Assembly (NCBI GenBank): GCA_022009675.1
Contig: CP091718.1
Coordinates: forward strand, 124,001-188,000
Direction of reading: 5' to 3'
DNA: 64,000 bases
Origin: Oscillospiraceae bacterium
Lineage (GTDB): Bacteria; Bacillota; Clostridia; Oscillospirales; CAG-272
Part shown: positions 27,425-37,326 of the stretch, in pieces
Layout of the letters: every line of letters starts with the position of its first letter
Position numbering within the stretch: the stretch's first letter is position 1
Notes under the pieces: model-generated
What the model was told of the DNA's origin: nothing
The model's input: the letters and a program-made list of their open reading frames with translations, nothing else
Databases searched by the model: none
Position numbers and translations under genes: made by a program

Positions 27425-29439
27425 TGGTAACGACAGCCAATGTATACATCTACGATGCAGACGGAAGCCAGATTTCCGGTGAGGTCACGATCCGCAACGC
27501 CGAAACGGGAGAGTTCGTCGCGACGGCAGGAAGCGCCCTGAGCCCCGACCTCGTGGTCGCTAAACAGCTGTTCGACCAGTGCGGCGGTCTGCTGACATTT
27601 TCGTTTATTAAGGACGATATGGTCTACATCAAAACGACTGCCTTTGCACCGGAGATCATACTCGGCGGCGATGAGGTGCAGAAGACAACGCTTCACTTCC
27701 GCAGTGATGCGGTAACGCTTGCCCAGGCGGACGTCTTCCTCTGCTACGGGGATACGGAAATCCAGGTCGGCGTGACCGACGCCGCAGGCGACCTGACGCT
27801 CTGCCTCTCGGACGGCGAATTCCGCTTCCTCGTCCGGGATGCCGAAAGGCGCTACCTGATTCTTGCAACCGCCGTGCAGGACGGCAACAAAATGGAAATA
27901 TCGCTCGCGGCAGATATCGACGCGGCGCAGGAAGTAACCGTCACCTCTGTGGATTCCCTCGGTGAAGGCGACCGCTGGACAATCGCCGCATCGGGAAGCC
28001 GGCTCCGCACCGCGCGCGACGGCGTATCGCTGGGTGCCTACGAAAAGGAAATCCGGACTGTATATCTGTCGCCCGCAATGCAGCATCTTGCAGTCGGCAT
28101 TTACGACCGCATCAGCATGACCTATCAATCTGCCGGCGGATCCTGGAAAACCGTATACAGGTACTATCATGTGACGCATCTGCTCGGGGAAGTCGATGTC
28201 AGCTCAATGGGGGTAATCGACTTCGACCCCACAAGGATCATCACAACCCTTGATATCGGAGCGGATACACTGGTCTACGGCGAAAAGACGACCGTGGATA
28301 CAAAGGCTGTCGATAACAGGGGCAATTTGCTGGTCGGCGGCGAGGTACAGATGGAAGCGTTCCCCGACTCGGACACATGGCGCTTCGGAAACGCCAACTC
28401 TTTCAGTATGAAGAGCGCAAACCCTGCGGACACACAAGAGTATTACTCCAAATACGGCGGCGGATTGTTTGATCCGGACAACGGCATTCTGGAATCCGGC
28501 AACAACAACTGGCCGCAAATGCCGATTGCGGAGTGCGACTATATTCTGACTGCCCGGTTCGCGCTGGATACCGCGCTTGGTCCAAGCGACGCGCCGTACA
28601 CGGGCTATCTGCCCTATCAGTTCAACGAGGCAACCGGAACTGTCCACGTCAGGCTCGGCAAAATGATGGCAATCCGCATGGAGAGCTTCAACGGGGATGG
28701 CGATGTGTACGGCGAAGCCATGATTGTCCGCAACGGGAAGATTGAAACGCCCTCCAGGATCGGCAACGAACGCGGCGACGATGGCTCACGCACCCTTTTC
28801 CTTGACGCGAGCAACTGGGACGCGACCACGGAGGTGTTCGTGTCGGTTTCGCTCGGCGGCAAGGGCGGAGGCGTGACATATTTTGACTATTTCCGGTATG
28901 ACCCTGAGAATCCGACCCGGACAATAGCTGTCCCGGATCTGGAGTTCGGCGCATTGCGGGTCTGCCTCGACAGCGAGGACAACCAAGTGTATGCCCCAAC
29001 GCTGTTTGTGGAGTACGGCGGTCACACCTTCGCGGTCAGCGTGCAGGGCGGTGTTCCGGTCGGATCGTATTACGTCGGCGGCTTTACAATTGATTACAAG
29101 AATGACATAGCCGCGGTTTATTACCGTCATGTCGATGTCCCTGCCGAGGGTGCAACGCTCATTCTCAAGGGGGAAGAATTCAGGGAGTACACCGTAAACA
29201 ACAACAGCGAGGATACGCGCGTCACCCTTCTTCCCATACTCGGCAATCAGGAGATGCCGAACAGCGAGAAAGGGGATATCTCGGTCTACCGTTCTCAGAA
29301 GCTCCTGCTGGACAGCGGCGTTACCGCGCTGTATGCAAAGCTGACCTCATACAACTTCAACTGGCGGGGCGGTATTGTTTACAAAGGTCATGCTCCCGTT
29401 GGAGCAGACGGAATTCACCATCAACGGCAGGGGGATTGA
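27421..29439 (+). CDS. giant subtilisin-family protein, beta-rich middle part 1 (fragment)
   Basis: 672 residues of beta-rich extracellular sequence without Cys clusters or hydrophobic helices, continuing directly from the protease part. Segments such as 'ANVYIYDADGSQISGEVTIRN' look like carboxypeptidase-regulatory or Ig-like folds. I recognise no enzyme. Breaks near 29395 and 29440 move the frame to that of 29449. A ribosome site and start are lacking, so this is not an independent gene. Confidence 0.6.
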   Translation: MMVTTANVYIYDADGSQISGEVTIRNAETGEFVATAGSALSPDLVVAKQLFDQCGGLLTFSFIKDDMVYIKTTAFAPEIILGGDEVQKTTLHFRSDAVTLAQADVFLCYGDTEIQVGVTDAAGDLTLCLSDGEFRFLVRDAERRYLILATAVQDGNKMEISLAADIDAAQEVTVTSVDSLGEGDRWTIAASGSRLRTARDGVSLGAYEKEIRTVYLSPAMQHLAVGIYDRISMTYQSAGGSWKTVYRYYHVTHLLGEVDVSSMGVIDFDPTRIITTLDIGADTLVYGEKTTVDTKAVDNRGNLLVGGEVQMEAFPDSDTWRFGNANSFSMKSANPADTQEYYSKYGGGLFDPDNGILESGNNNWPQMPIAECDYILTARFALDTALGPSDAPYTGYLPYQFNEATGTVHVRLGKMMAIRMESFNGDGDVYGEAMIVRNGKIETPSRIGNERGDDGSRTLFLDASNWDATTEVFVSVSLGGKGGGVTYFDYFRYDPENPTRTIAVPDLEFGALRVCLDSEDNQVYAPTLFVEYGGHTFAVSVQGGVPVGSYYVGGFTIDYKNDIAAVYYRHVDVPAEGATLILKGEEFREYTVNNNSEDTRVTLLPILGNQEMPNSEKGDISVYRSQKLLLDSGVTALYAKLTSYNFNWRGGIVYKGHAPVGADGIHHQRQGD

Positions 29440-29448
29440 AGCCTTCCC

Positions 29449-31428
29449 TTGCGTCTGCCCGCGCAGAGCGAATTTACAACGGCAGAGGATGTTCTCATCG
29501 ACCTCCACGCCACCGTCACGGGTGGACTGCGTATTGCGGATCTGTATCGCTCCACGGGCGACGATCCCAAAACGGGAACTACGGGGGAGGTAACGCAGTA
29601 CGTCCTCAGGATAAAATACCGCAAAGCAGGCGGAACCTGGCAGGAAAAAGACCTTCTCCGACTGGACAGGGACTCAGCCTCGGAAAGCTCGAAGTGGGTG
29701 AATATGAAGCGGTCGTCTCCTTTGACGGCGACCCGGGCAGCAAGGACGATACCGAAAACGTGCTTGCCGCACAGGAATCCCGGTTTTTCCTTTGTTGTGT
29801 CCGAAGCGCCGAGCACGCACTTTGTCACGCTGACAGCTGCCGATTCGGCGGCAGATGACGTGATCCTGACCATCGGCGGCAAAGCAGGTGCGGTCGTGCG
29901 TGTTTCCTATACGACGCCGGGCGGCGCCTCCAAAACGCTCACTCCCGTGACACTTCCCGAAAGCGGCATATACAGACTGAGCGTGCCGCTGACCGAACAC
30001 GGAAGCTATACCTTCTCGGCGCTTTCGACGCTTCCGGACGAACCGGACGCGACCGCAGAAAAGCGCGTGGAAAGCATCTCCTCCACCGTCAGTCCCATCA
30101 CCGGCTTCCGGGTGGTCAACGGCGCGGCAGGTGAGCTGAAGCTCACGTGGGATGCACCGGTCGGAACCGGCAAGCTGTGGATCACGCGCGACGGCGAAAC
30201 GCTCGGCTTCCTGTCAGAGACGCATACCGCCTATACCGACAGTCATCTGGACAGCGCACGGGTCTACACCTATGAGCTGATCTTTGAGAATGCTGCCGGC
30301 AAGCGTAGCACTGCGGTTTCCGCCATGGGCAAGCCGACAGGTTCCCCTGACACCGAAAAGCCCACCACTCCCGCAACGGTCAGAGCGCAGGTGAGCGGCA
30401 CGAATGTCATACTGACCTGGACGCGCGCGACGGATAACGTCCGCGTGGCAGGCTATCGCGTCTACCGCAACGGCGTGCTGATCCGGGACACGGCGAGGCG
30501 CACCTTCACCGACGAAGGTCTTGCGGTCAGTACGGAATACTCCTACCACATAACAGCGTATGACGGCGCGGGCAATGAGTCCGGCGCAAGCGTGACCGTC
30601 AAGGCAAAGACGCCCGACGGCTGGAGCATCGACAAACTGGACGTTACGCTGGACCGCAACCGCGAGGGCGCCATTACCGGCGGAACGCTCGGTATACGTG
30701 CCGTGATCGGCGCGGGCATCGACAGCGTCGTTGCAACCGTCGTATACAAAACGCTGGATGACAAGACGACCGAGCAGGTCAGAACCATAGACCTAGGCAA
30801 CGCGGGTGCGGCATGGAACGGCTTGTGGAAGCTCAGCCGCGTCTACGAAATCCGGTCGGTCAAGGTAACCGCCTACCAAAACGGTGCCGTCGTCGCCGAG
30901 CGGGCGGCGGAGGGCTTCCCGTGCCTGATTGCATCGAGCGTTTCCATCGCGCTGACCGTGAGTAACGCGCCGTTCGCCAAAGCCGCCGCGGGCAATATGC
31001 AGATTGTCCTCCGGGGCAAGCAACGGAACGCGACCTATACCCTGCCCGTCCTGACGGAATCGGAAACGAATTTCTACTCCTTTGACGGGCTTTCCGCCGG
31101 CACCTACACCCTTTCGGTGCTGAAAGACGGAAGAACGGTTTACGAGGTGGACGAAATCACCGTTGCCGCCGAGGCGGACAGGGTGCTGCCGCCGCATACC
31201 ATCTCCGGATTCGTCCGCTTCAAATCGCCCTACGGCACCGCTCTGCTGTATACACCCGCCAGATTGTCCGACGGATACTCGGTGGATGAAAAACGGCTAT
31301 TTGACAAACGGGGAAGACAGCGTTCTGGTATAGCGGCGAAACAGTCCGGTTCTACCGTGTCTGCGAGGAATACTGCGAAGTCGAGGGCAGCTTTTACAGA
31401 ATGCCGCAGTACCAGAATATCACCCTGA
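29449..31428 (+). CDS. giant subtilisin-family protein, fibronectin type III part (fragment)
   Basis: Two FN3 domains are clear: nt ~30090-30350 ('ITGFRVVNGAAGELKLTWDA') and nt ~30361-30620 ('ATVRAQVSGTNVILTWTRA', then 'VAGYRVYRNGVLI' and 'YSYHITAYDGAGNES'). In subtilases of this type, FN3-like modules act as spacers or adhesins. Between about 29662 and 29780 the true sequence runs in another frame ('LEVGEYEAVVSFDGDPGS'), so this fragment contains two compensating slips. Another pair near 31285 and 31320 leads into the next fragment. Confidence 0.65.
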   Translation: MRLPAQSEFTTAEDVLIDLHATVTGGLRIADLYRSTGDDPKTGTTGEVTQYVLRIKYRKAGGTWQEKDLLRLDRDSASESSKWVNMKRSSPLTATRAARTIPKTCLPHRNPGFSFVVSEAPSTHFVTLTAADSAADDVILTIGGKAGAVVRVSYTTPGGASKTLTPVTLPESGIYRLSVPLTEHGSYTFSALSTLPDEPDATAEKRVESISSTVSPITGFRVVNGAAGELKLTWDAPVGTGKLWITRDGETLGFLSETHTAYTDSHLDSARVYTYELIFENAAGKRSTAVSAMGKPTGSPDTEKPTTPATVRAQVSGTNVILTWTRATDNVRVAGYRVYRNGVLIRDTARRTFTDEGLAVSTEYSYHITAYDGAGNESGASVTVKAKTPDGWSIDKLDVTLDRNREGAITGGTLGIRAVIGAGIDSVVATVVYKTLDDKTTEQVRTIDLGNAGAAWNGLWKLSRVYEIRSVKVTAYQNGAVVAERAAEGFPCLIASSVSIALTVSNAPFAKAAAGNMQIVLRGKQRNATYTLPVLTESETNFYSFDGLSAGTYTLSVLKDGRTVYEVDEITVAAEADRVLPPHTISGFVRFKSPYGTALLYTPARLSDGYSVDEKRLFDKRGRQRSGIAAKQSGSTVSARNTAKSRAAFTECRSTRISP

Positions 31429-33146
31429 ACGACAGTAAAGAGTATACGCTTGCTCCTCTTTCCGGCTTTGATTTGCTGCAGGCGCAACGGATCCGGTTCC
31501 GGTTCTCCCTTGCCTCCGGCAAGAGCCTTGCGGGTCTTTCGGTTCAGGTGAGCACCATGGGGGACTACCGGAAGACGGTAACGCTTGACCAAAACGGCGA
31601 GGCAACCGTCCTGCTCCTGAAGCCCGATGTCGGCGGATACAGTGTCTCGTACAGTGTCGCCGACACGGTACTGTATGCCGAGGACGGATCCGTTGTGGCA
31701 TACCTGCCGAGCCAGCACAAATTCTTCATGCTCTGGCAGTCCGACACGGAGGTTCTGCTGACGCCTCAGCTGCAGGAGGCCGTAATCGAAACCATCCGTC
31801 TGAAATTCAAATCCGATGCACCTCTGGACGGTATTACGGGCACATTGCGGAGCAATCTCAACGACCAGCTCTCCTTCAGACTGGACGCGAGCGGCGAAAT
31901 CGAGCTCCCGCTGAAGGCAGCAACACCCGGCGACTACCTGCTCAGCATTGATTCCCGGTTGACAGACGACTATTACATCCCGTCCCAGTCGCTCCGCCTG
32001 GAAGGAACCGATCACACGATGACGGTAAAGGCGCAAAAGATTGAAAAGCAGACCGTGAAGCTGAAATTTACCGACCCCTCGGGATACTCCGTGGAGGGCG
32101 CCACTGTCCTGATTTCGACTGCCTTCACAAGAAAAGGGTATACGCTCGGTGCAGACGGAATTCTTTCCGCGGAGGTGTTTGTTGAGTCGCGTAATGCCGA
32201 AGCGAAGTCCATATCTGTCCAAATATTCGGCAAAAATGGCAACATCCAGTGGGAAGACTCCCTGTATTTGTCGCTCGCCGAGGTATTGAATGGCGAATAC
32301 GAAATCCGCATAAATTCCCTCATCAGCATCCGCATGGAGGGCGCAGGCAGGAACCAATATGAAAGGTATCTTTTCTATACGCAGGACGGGACGAAAAAAT
32401 CAATCTGCTTGCAATCCGACAACAGCGCGGTTCCCTCCCACATTATCGCATCGGGCGGAGAACTTATTGCTGTTCCCCGACCCATCGATACAAGGTTGAT
32501 GTTGCCGGACGCCGCGCAGGAACGCTATGACCTGCTGAAATCGCTTACCGCTATTCAATCCTTCGTACTGAACAAGGAAACCGCAGAAACGGTTTTCAGA
32601 ATTGATGATTCAAAGACCGAGTACTACACGGTAAATAGTCCTACCGATCTTGTCGGGAACAGGATCCCGGCGTTTGAGTATTTCGTGCTGATCGGGGATA
32701 CGCCGATACTGTCCCCACTCGGCTTGAGCTGGACATCTGTCCGAATTCCGAAGCTGACGAACGGACAGCGCGTGATCATTCGCCCCCATTCGACAAAGGA
32801 TATTTCCGAGTCGCTGAAGCATCTCGGCACATACTGCGCGGAATGGATTCTTGACGACATCTCGCCGCATGAACGGTCTTTCCGGCTGGGGTTCCAAAGC
32901 ATCTATGAATTCCGACTTGAGGACAAAGACGGGAACCCGCATGACGGCGAACTTGTCCGTATTTGCGACAACTCGAAGCGCCTTATTACAAAAATCCTCT
33001 ATGCGGGTCAATATATCCGACCCTCTTTCCCCTCCCGAGACTCTGTTCGCGGCGTGGGTCGGATACGTGGAACCCTACACCGCCTCCGTGTATTCGTATT
33101 GGGTCGATGTCTGCAACAGCGGAACAGCCGCAAGATTCGATTTTAA
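31401..33146 (+). CDS. giant subtilisin-family protein, beta-rich middle part 2 (fragment)
   Basis: This is the continuation of the same protein; upstream of the nominal start the frame already reads 'YSGETVRFYRVCEEYCEVEG'. It is composed of repeated carboxypeptidase-regulatory-like beta segments ('KLKFTDPSGYSVEGATVLI', 'EFRLEDKDGNPHDG'). There is no enzyme motif. A slip near 33015-33035 shifts to the next frame, so the last ~40 residues here are probably out of frame. Confidence 0.6.
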   Translation: MPQYQNITLNDSKEYTLAPLSGFDLLQAQRIRFRFSLASGKSLAGLSVQVSTMGDYRKTVTLDQNGEATVLLLKPDVGGYSVSYSVADTVLYAEDGSVVAYLPSQHKFFMLWQSDTEVLLTPQLQEAVIETIRLKFKSDAPLDGITGTLRSNLNDQLSFRLDASGEIELPLKAATPGDYLLSIDSRLTDDYYIPSQSLRLEGTDHTMTVKAQKIEKQTVKLKFTDPSGYSVEGATVLISTAFTRKGYTLGADGILSAEVFVESRNAEAKSISVQIFGKNGNIQWEDSLYLSLAEVLNGEYEIRINSLISIRMEGAGRNQYERYLFYTQDGTKKSICLQSDNSAVPSHIIASGGELIAVPRPIDTRLMLPDAAQERYDLLKSLTAIQSFVLNKETAETVFRIDDSKTEYYTVNSPTDLVGNRIPAFEYFVLIGDTPILSPLGLSWTSVRIPKLTNGQRVIIRPHSTKDISESLKHLGTYCAEWILDDISPHERSFRLGFQSIYEFRLEDKDGNPHDGELVRICDNSKRLITKILYAGQYIRPSFPSRDSVRGVGRIRGTLHRLRVFVLGRCLQQRNSRKIRF

Positions 33147-36144
33147 CGATATGACAACAGCTTACCCGGAACCCATTGTACTGACGGCTGATTACGAACT
33201 GCTCTACCGGATTCCGCGGTATACCGGCGAACACGACACGAATATCAAATCCGTAAAACAGCAAAAGGACGGGAGCTACCTCGTCAGGCTCACGCAAAAC
33301 GGCGCCAACGGCTACCATAGCCTGATCGCTCTGCCTGCAGGTGCGTTCAAAGTCATGCTGGACGGCACGGAGCAGTCTTCCCGTGAATTGGAGCTCCAGC
33401 CGGGCAACATCTCGCACGATGTATCCTTCCGCATCTCCGAGGCGGACCTGAAGTCGGACAACAGCATCCGGTGCTATATCATCACGCCACAGGGCAACAG
33501 AAGTCTGCAATTCGTTCGTGAGATCGATCATGACATATTCGCTTACAGTGTGCCCATGAAGGTAAGTACCAACGAGGTGATGTTCCACGAAGCGCTGCGC
33601 AACGGTACGTCTCTGCTGGGACCCGGAATAACCCAGCCGGTACAAAGCATCTTCTACTATAATCTCGGCACGAGGTTCGGCACATACTGGGGACTGGAAC
33701 GTCGCCTGTTTACAAACGCCATCACCGGGAAAACGACATCGACGGAGTATGACAGACTGAATCCTGAAAGTCAGTACTACAAGCCGGATTACACGGTGGA
33801 TGACTACCGGGATACCACATACACCGCTTTTGCTCAGGGTGGCAGCTACAAGGCATTTGAGTGCAAGTGGGTCTCCTTCAAGGCGAACACCGATGATTTT
33901 GCCATTGCGCTGAATGTGGACGGAGCGGTGACATATATCGACACGCTATGGCCGAATGCCTCGTATTTCAGCTCCACGAGGATCGTGGGCTTTAAGCAGT
34001 ATATTCCCCCCGACAACCTGTCCTGCTCATTTACCGCAGGCTATGACAAGGAGAATAACTGCTACTGGCTCACCTCTGCTTTCCTTGAAAAGTACGGATT
34101 TTATGACCGCTCCACCGGCTATGGCATCCTGCCAATTCCGATGAGTGAGCCGGACAGCTATCCGCACACCTACAAGGCGGAGCTGAAATTCAAGTACAAG
34201 AACGGCGCAGGCGAGACCGAGATGCTGGAAAACAGCAACAATATACGGATGTATTACGATGCGCCTGTTCTGCAGAAGTGGGATTTCGACCATTACACCC
34301 CATATGGCATCGAAACCTCACCCATGCAGTACGTAACCATCACGAACCGCGCCGACCGGGAGGACTGCAAACAGCAGCAGAGCAATAACAACCGCTTTAC
34401 CCTCAACTGGAACGGAACGGACATTTTTACATTCCGCGCGTGGTTCGACAAGCCGGCGGAAGTCTGCAATGTCTATGCAATCGGCAATGTTCCCACGCAA
34501 TGCGATAACTTCGCCATCAGGCTGGAGTACGATGAGGAACTGGGCTGCTACACCGGAACGGGTATGCTGGGCGATGCGCTCAACCCGCCGAAGCAGTTCA
34601 GCGTGGTATACGAGCTTGTCGCGGAGCAGCCCTACAACGGCATGCCGACCGTCCAGCTGAAGGATATGCGGAAAACCGAGCAGGAAAGGAACGCCGCAAG
34701 CGAAAAGCAGTACAATTTGCCCGAGGGCTGGACCGTAAAGGAAAACGCCCCGACAAACGGCTGGACGCTTGCCGAAACCTACCGCGCATGGGAAAAGTAC
34801 GCCGAGCTTTACAATTCCGACAAGCCGATAACCAAGGAGACGCTGCTTCCGATCCTCGGCAAGGCGCTGATCCTTTACAGACCGCTTCTGGAAATCTACA
34901 ACCCGGAGGGCAAGCTCGTCGGAACGGTGCAGAACTACTACGACTTCAGCGGCAAGGCACTGGACACGCATATCAGCGTGGATGCCGCTGTGATGGACGG
35001 CGGCAAGTATATCACCAAGGTAACGAGCGGAGCGAGCAGGAGCGAGGACGGAAAGAGCATCCGCTTCGCCATGACCTCTGACGATCCTGCCGTGATTCTG
35101 CCGGACATCAAGCCGACAGACGTCAGCAGTGCCGGCTGGGGAACGGTCGGAAAGGCGGTCGGAACCGCAGTTGGCGCATACTCCGATTACTCAACGCTGG
35201 TCAGCGTTGCAAATTATGCGGCAAGCGAAGCAGATGCCGCAGGTTGGAAAAACAACCTGACACCCGAACAGCGCGAAGCGTACAACGACTACAAGCAGAC
35301 AGAAGCTCTCCGCATCGGTGTGGAATCGGTGATGGGCATTTCCGGCATCGGCACCGCAGTGACTGTTGTGGGAGATCTGGTCATCGAAACCGTACTCGGA
35401 GATCAGGACGTCGACGGGCAGTACCGCAAAATGGCACAGCTCAACGAGCAGATGAAAAAACAGCAGGAGGAGATGGAATTCTTCAAGGAGCACGGCTACC
35501 GTCCGGGCTATCCGCCCCCGCCGGCTGAACCGAACATCAAGCGCGGTGCCAACGGCTTCCCCCTTGATTTCGTTTGGGCATTCGATCCTGACTATTATAT
35601 CGACCCATCGGGCTATATTTTCGAGGGTACGGAGGAGAATCGTCTGGAAAATGTGACCGCAACGGTCTACTACCTGGACACGGCAAGCGGCGAGTGGGTC
35701 AAGTGGGATTCCGAGGCGCACGGAGAAGGCCCGAACCCGAATATCTCGGGTGCGGACGGAAAGTACGGCTGGGATGTTCTCATCGGCAAGTGGAAGGTCG
35801 TCTTTGAAAAGGACGGCTACTACACGGTCGAGAGCATCGAGCTGGATGTTCCTCCGGCGCATCTGGATGTCAACATGAGCATGGTCTCCACCTCGCCCGC
35901 GATGCTGAAAGCAGTCCGGGCAGGTGCGATGGGCGCGTACATTGACTTTACCTTTGACCGCCCCGTGCTGGTGGATGACGCGAAACGCCTTGTTTCCGTC
36001 CTGCTCGGCGGTGATGCGCTTGACGGCAATGTGGAAGCACTCAATGCGGCACTCACCGCTTTCGGAAACAAGCAGAAGGCGGGAGAGAACGATGTGACTG
36101 TCGGACAGAACGTGGCGACAAAATTCCGCTTTACCCCCCGATGA
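32851..36144 (+). CDS. giant subtilisin-family protein, C-terminal beta-rich part (fragment)
   Basis: The genuine protein in this frame begins around 33020 ('PETLFAAWVGYVEPYTAS'). It contains long beta-rich stretches, a hydrophobic Gly/Ala/Val-rich segment near nt 35330-35400 ('GISGIGTAVTVVGDLVIE'), a short helical 'KMAQLNEQMKKQQEEMEF' region and a beta-sandwich module with 'DPSGYIFEG' (nt ~35590-35880) of a type found in very large bacterial surface proteins. A C6 run at 36134-36139 with one C too many ends the frame; dropping it joins 'FRFTPDDPIEVGAS' to the next fragment. Confidence 0.65.
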   Translation: MTTSRRMNGLSGWGSKASMNSDLRTKTGTRMTANLSVFATTRSALLQKSSMRVNISDPLSPPETLFAAWVGYVEPYTASVYSYWVDVCNSGTAARFDFNDMTTAYPEPIVLTADYELLYRIPRYTGEHDTNIKSVKQQKDGSYLVRLTQNGANGYHSLIALPAGAFKVMLDGTEQSSRELELQPGNISHDVSFRISEADLKSDNSIRCYIITPQGNRSLQFVREIDHDIFAYSVPMKVSTNEVMFHEALRNGTSLLGPGITQPVQSIFYYNLGTRFGTYWGLERRLFTNAITGKTTSTEYDRLNPESQYYKPDYTVDDYRDTTYTAFAQGGSYKAFECKWVSFKANTDDFAIALNVDGAVTYIDTLWPNASYFSSTRIVGFKQYIPPDNLSCSFTAGYDKENNCYWLTSAFLEKYGFYDRSTGYGILPIPMSEPDSYPHTYKAELKFKYKNGAGETEMLENSNNIRMYYDAPVLQKWDFDHYTPYGIETSPMQYVTITNRADREDCKQQQSNNNRFTLNWNGTDIFTFRAWFDKPAEVCNVYAIGNVPTQCDNFAIRLEYDEELGCYTGTGMLGDALNPPKQFSVVYELVAEQPYNGMPTVQLKDMRKTEQERNAASEKQYNLPEGWTVKENAPTNGWTLAETYRAWEKYAELYNSDKPITKETLLPILGKALILYRPLLEIYNPEGKLVGTVQNYYDFSGKALDTHISVDAAVMDGGKYITKVTSGASRSEDGKSIRFAMTSDDPAVILPDIKPTDVSSAGWGTVGKAVGTAVGAYSDYSTLVSVANYAASEADAAGWKNNLTPEQREAYNDYKQTEALRIGVESVMGISGIGTAVTVVGDLVIETVLGDQDVDGQYRKMAQLNEQMKKQQEEMEFFKEHGYRPGYPPPPAEPNIKRGANGFPLDFVWAFDPDYYIDPSGYIFEGTEENRLENVTATVYYLDTASGEWVKWDSEAHGEGPNPNISGADGKYGWDVLIGKWKVVFEKDGYYTVESIELDVPPAHLDVNMSMVSTSPAMLKAVRAGAMGAYIDFTFDRPVLVDDAKRLVSVLLGGDALDGNVEALNAALTAFGNKQKAGENDVTVGQNVATKFRFTPR

Positions 36145-36172
36145 CCCGATAGAAGTCGGTGCATCCGTAAAG

Positions 36173-37315
36173 GTGGTCGGCAAAAAGGGCATTCTGACCT
36201 ACAACGGCATCGAAATGGCGGCATTTGAAAGCGAGTACGTTCTGATTACCGACGCGGCGTCCGACCCGATCACCGCGCTGTTCTACAGCGGAATCCGGGA
36301 ATTGGATGCCGGTGCAAGGCTTGACCTGATGACCGATCTGACCGTCACGGGCAGTGCGGGCAAGATAACCTTCCGGGCACTGAACCCGGCAATCGCAACG
36401 GTGGATGCCAACGGCGTTGTGACGGCTGTTTCCGATGGCTTGGCATACTTTGAGATAGCCTGCGGTACAGTGAAAACCGTCGCGGCGGTGTCGGTCCGGA
36501 ATACGCCGCACACGCACAGCTTCACCAGGGCGCTGCCGCTTGCGGAGTACCTCGCAGGTGATGCTACCTGCACGGAGCCGGCAAGGTACTACTACATCTG
36601 CTCCTGCGGCAGGGTCGGTACGAGCACCTACGCCTATGGAGAGGCAAAGGGACACGTCTTCGGGGAATGGACACTGAACCTGGCGGACAACACCTGCGAG
36701 CGGATCTGCTCCGTCTGCGGCGAAGCCGAAAAGGACGACAGTATGTCGCTCCTGTCGGTCTCCGGCAGTATGGCAAGGGCGGGCGACACCGTGCGCATCA
36801 CTGTATCGCTTGCAAATAATCCCGGCATTGCGGCGCTTGCCTTCCGTATTTCCTATCCGAAGGGCGCGATGACGCTTGAGAGCGCCGTCGCGGGTGAGCT
36901 GTTCGGCAACGCAACACGCAACCCGTCGGCAGGCTTGTTCCTCTTCGACAACGCGACCGACGTAACGGAAAACGGCACGCTCCTGACGCTGACCTTTAAG
37001 GTATCCGACACGGCGGCGCTCGGCGAATACCGCATAGCGCTCGAAATCGTGTCCTGCAACAACGCATCCGAGGAAACGATCCTCCTGTGCGGCGGACAGG
37101 CAAACATCCTGATCCGGGATGTCCTGCCGGGTGACGTAAACGGCGACGGTGTGGTCGATACGCTGGATATCACAAGGCTCCGCCGGTACCTTGCAGAGGA
37201 GGATGTCGAAATATTCCCGGGGGCAGACATGACCGGGGACGGAGCCGTAACGCTCGCGGATCTGGCGTGCCTGCGCAGGTATCTTGTCGAAATCGGCACG
37301 GGACTTGGTGCATAA
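36173..37315 (+). CDS. giant subtilisin-family protein, Big2-like, cohesin-like and dockerin end
   Basis: In order: a Big2-like module (nt ~36295-36500, 'NPAIATVDANGVVTAVSDG'), a Cys/His module with CSC and CSVC pairs (~36510-36735), a cohesin-like domain (~36760-37110, 'GDTVRITVSLANNPGIAALA') and a type I dockerin (~37117-37300). Both dockerin loops, DVNGDGVVDTLD and DMTGDGAVTLAD, keep all calcium ligands. A protein with both a cohesin and a dockerin can be a link in a chain: it can dock onto a scaffold and receive another dockerin protein. The start codon given is nominal, as this is the end of the gene beginning at 25777. The second cohesin-anchor gene follows after 11 nt. Confidence 0.75.
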   Translation: MVGKKGILTYNGIEMAAFESEYVLITDAASDPITALFYSGIRELDAGARLDLMTDLTVTGSAGKITFRALNPAIATVDANGVVTAVSDGLAYFEIACGTVKTVAAVSVRNTPHTHSFTRALPLAEYLAGDATCTEPARYYYICSCGRVGTSTYAYGEAKGHVFGEWTLNLADNTCERICSVCGEAEKDDSMSLLSVSGSMARAGDTVRITVSLANNPGIAALAFRISYPKGAMTLESAVAGELFGNATRNPSAGLFLFDNATDVTENGTLLTLTFKVSDTAALGEYRIALEIVSCNNASEETILLCGGQANILIRDVLPGDVNGDGVVDTLDITRLRRYLAEEDVEIFPGADMTGDGAVTLADLACLRRYLVEIGTGLGA

Positions 37316-37326
37316 CGAGGTGGAAT

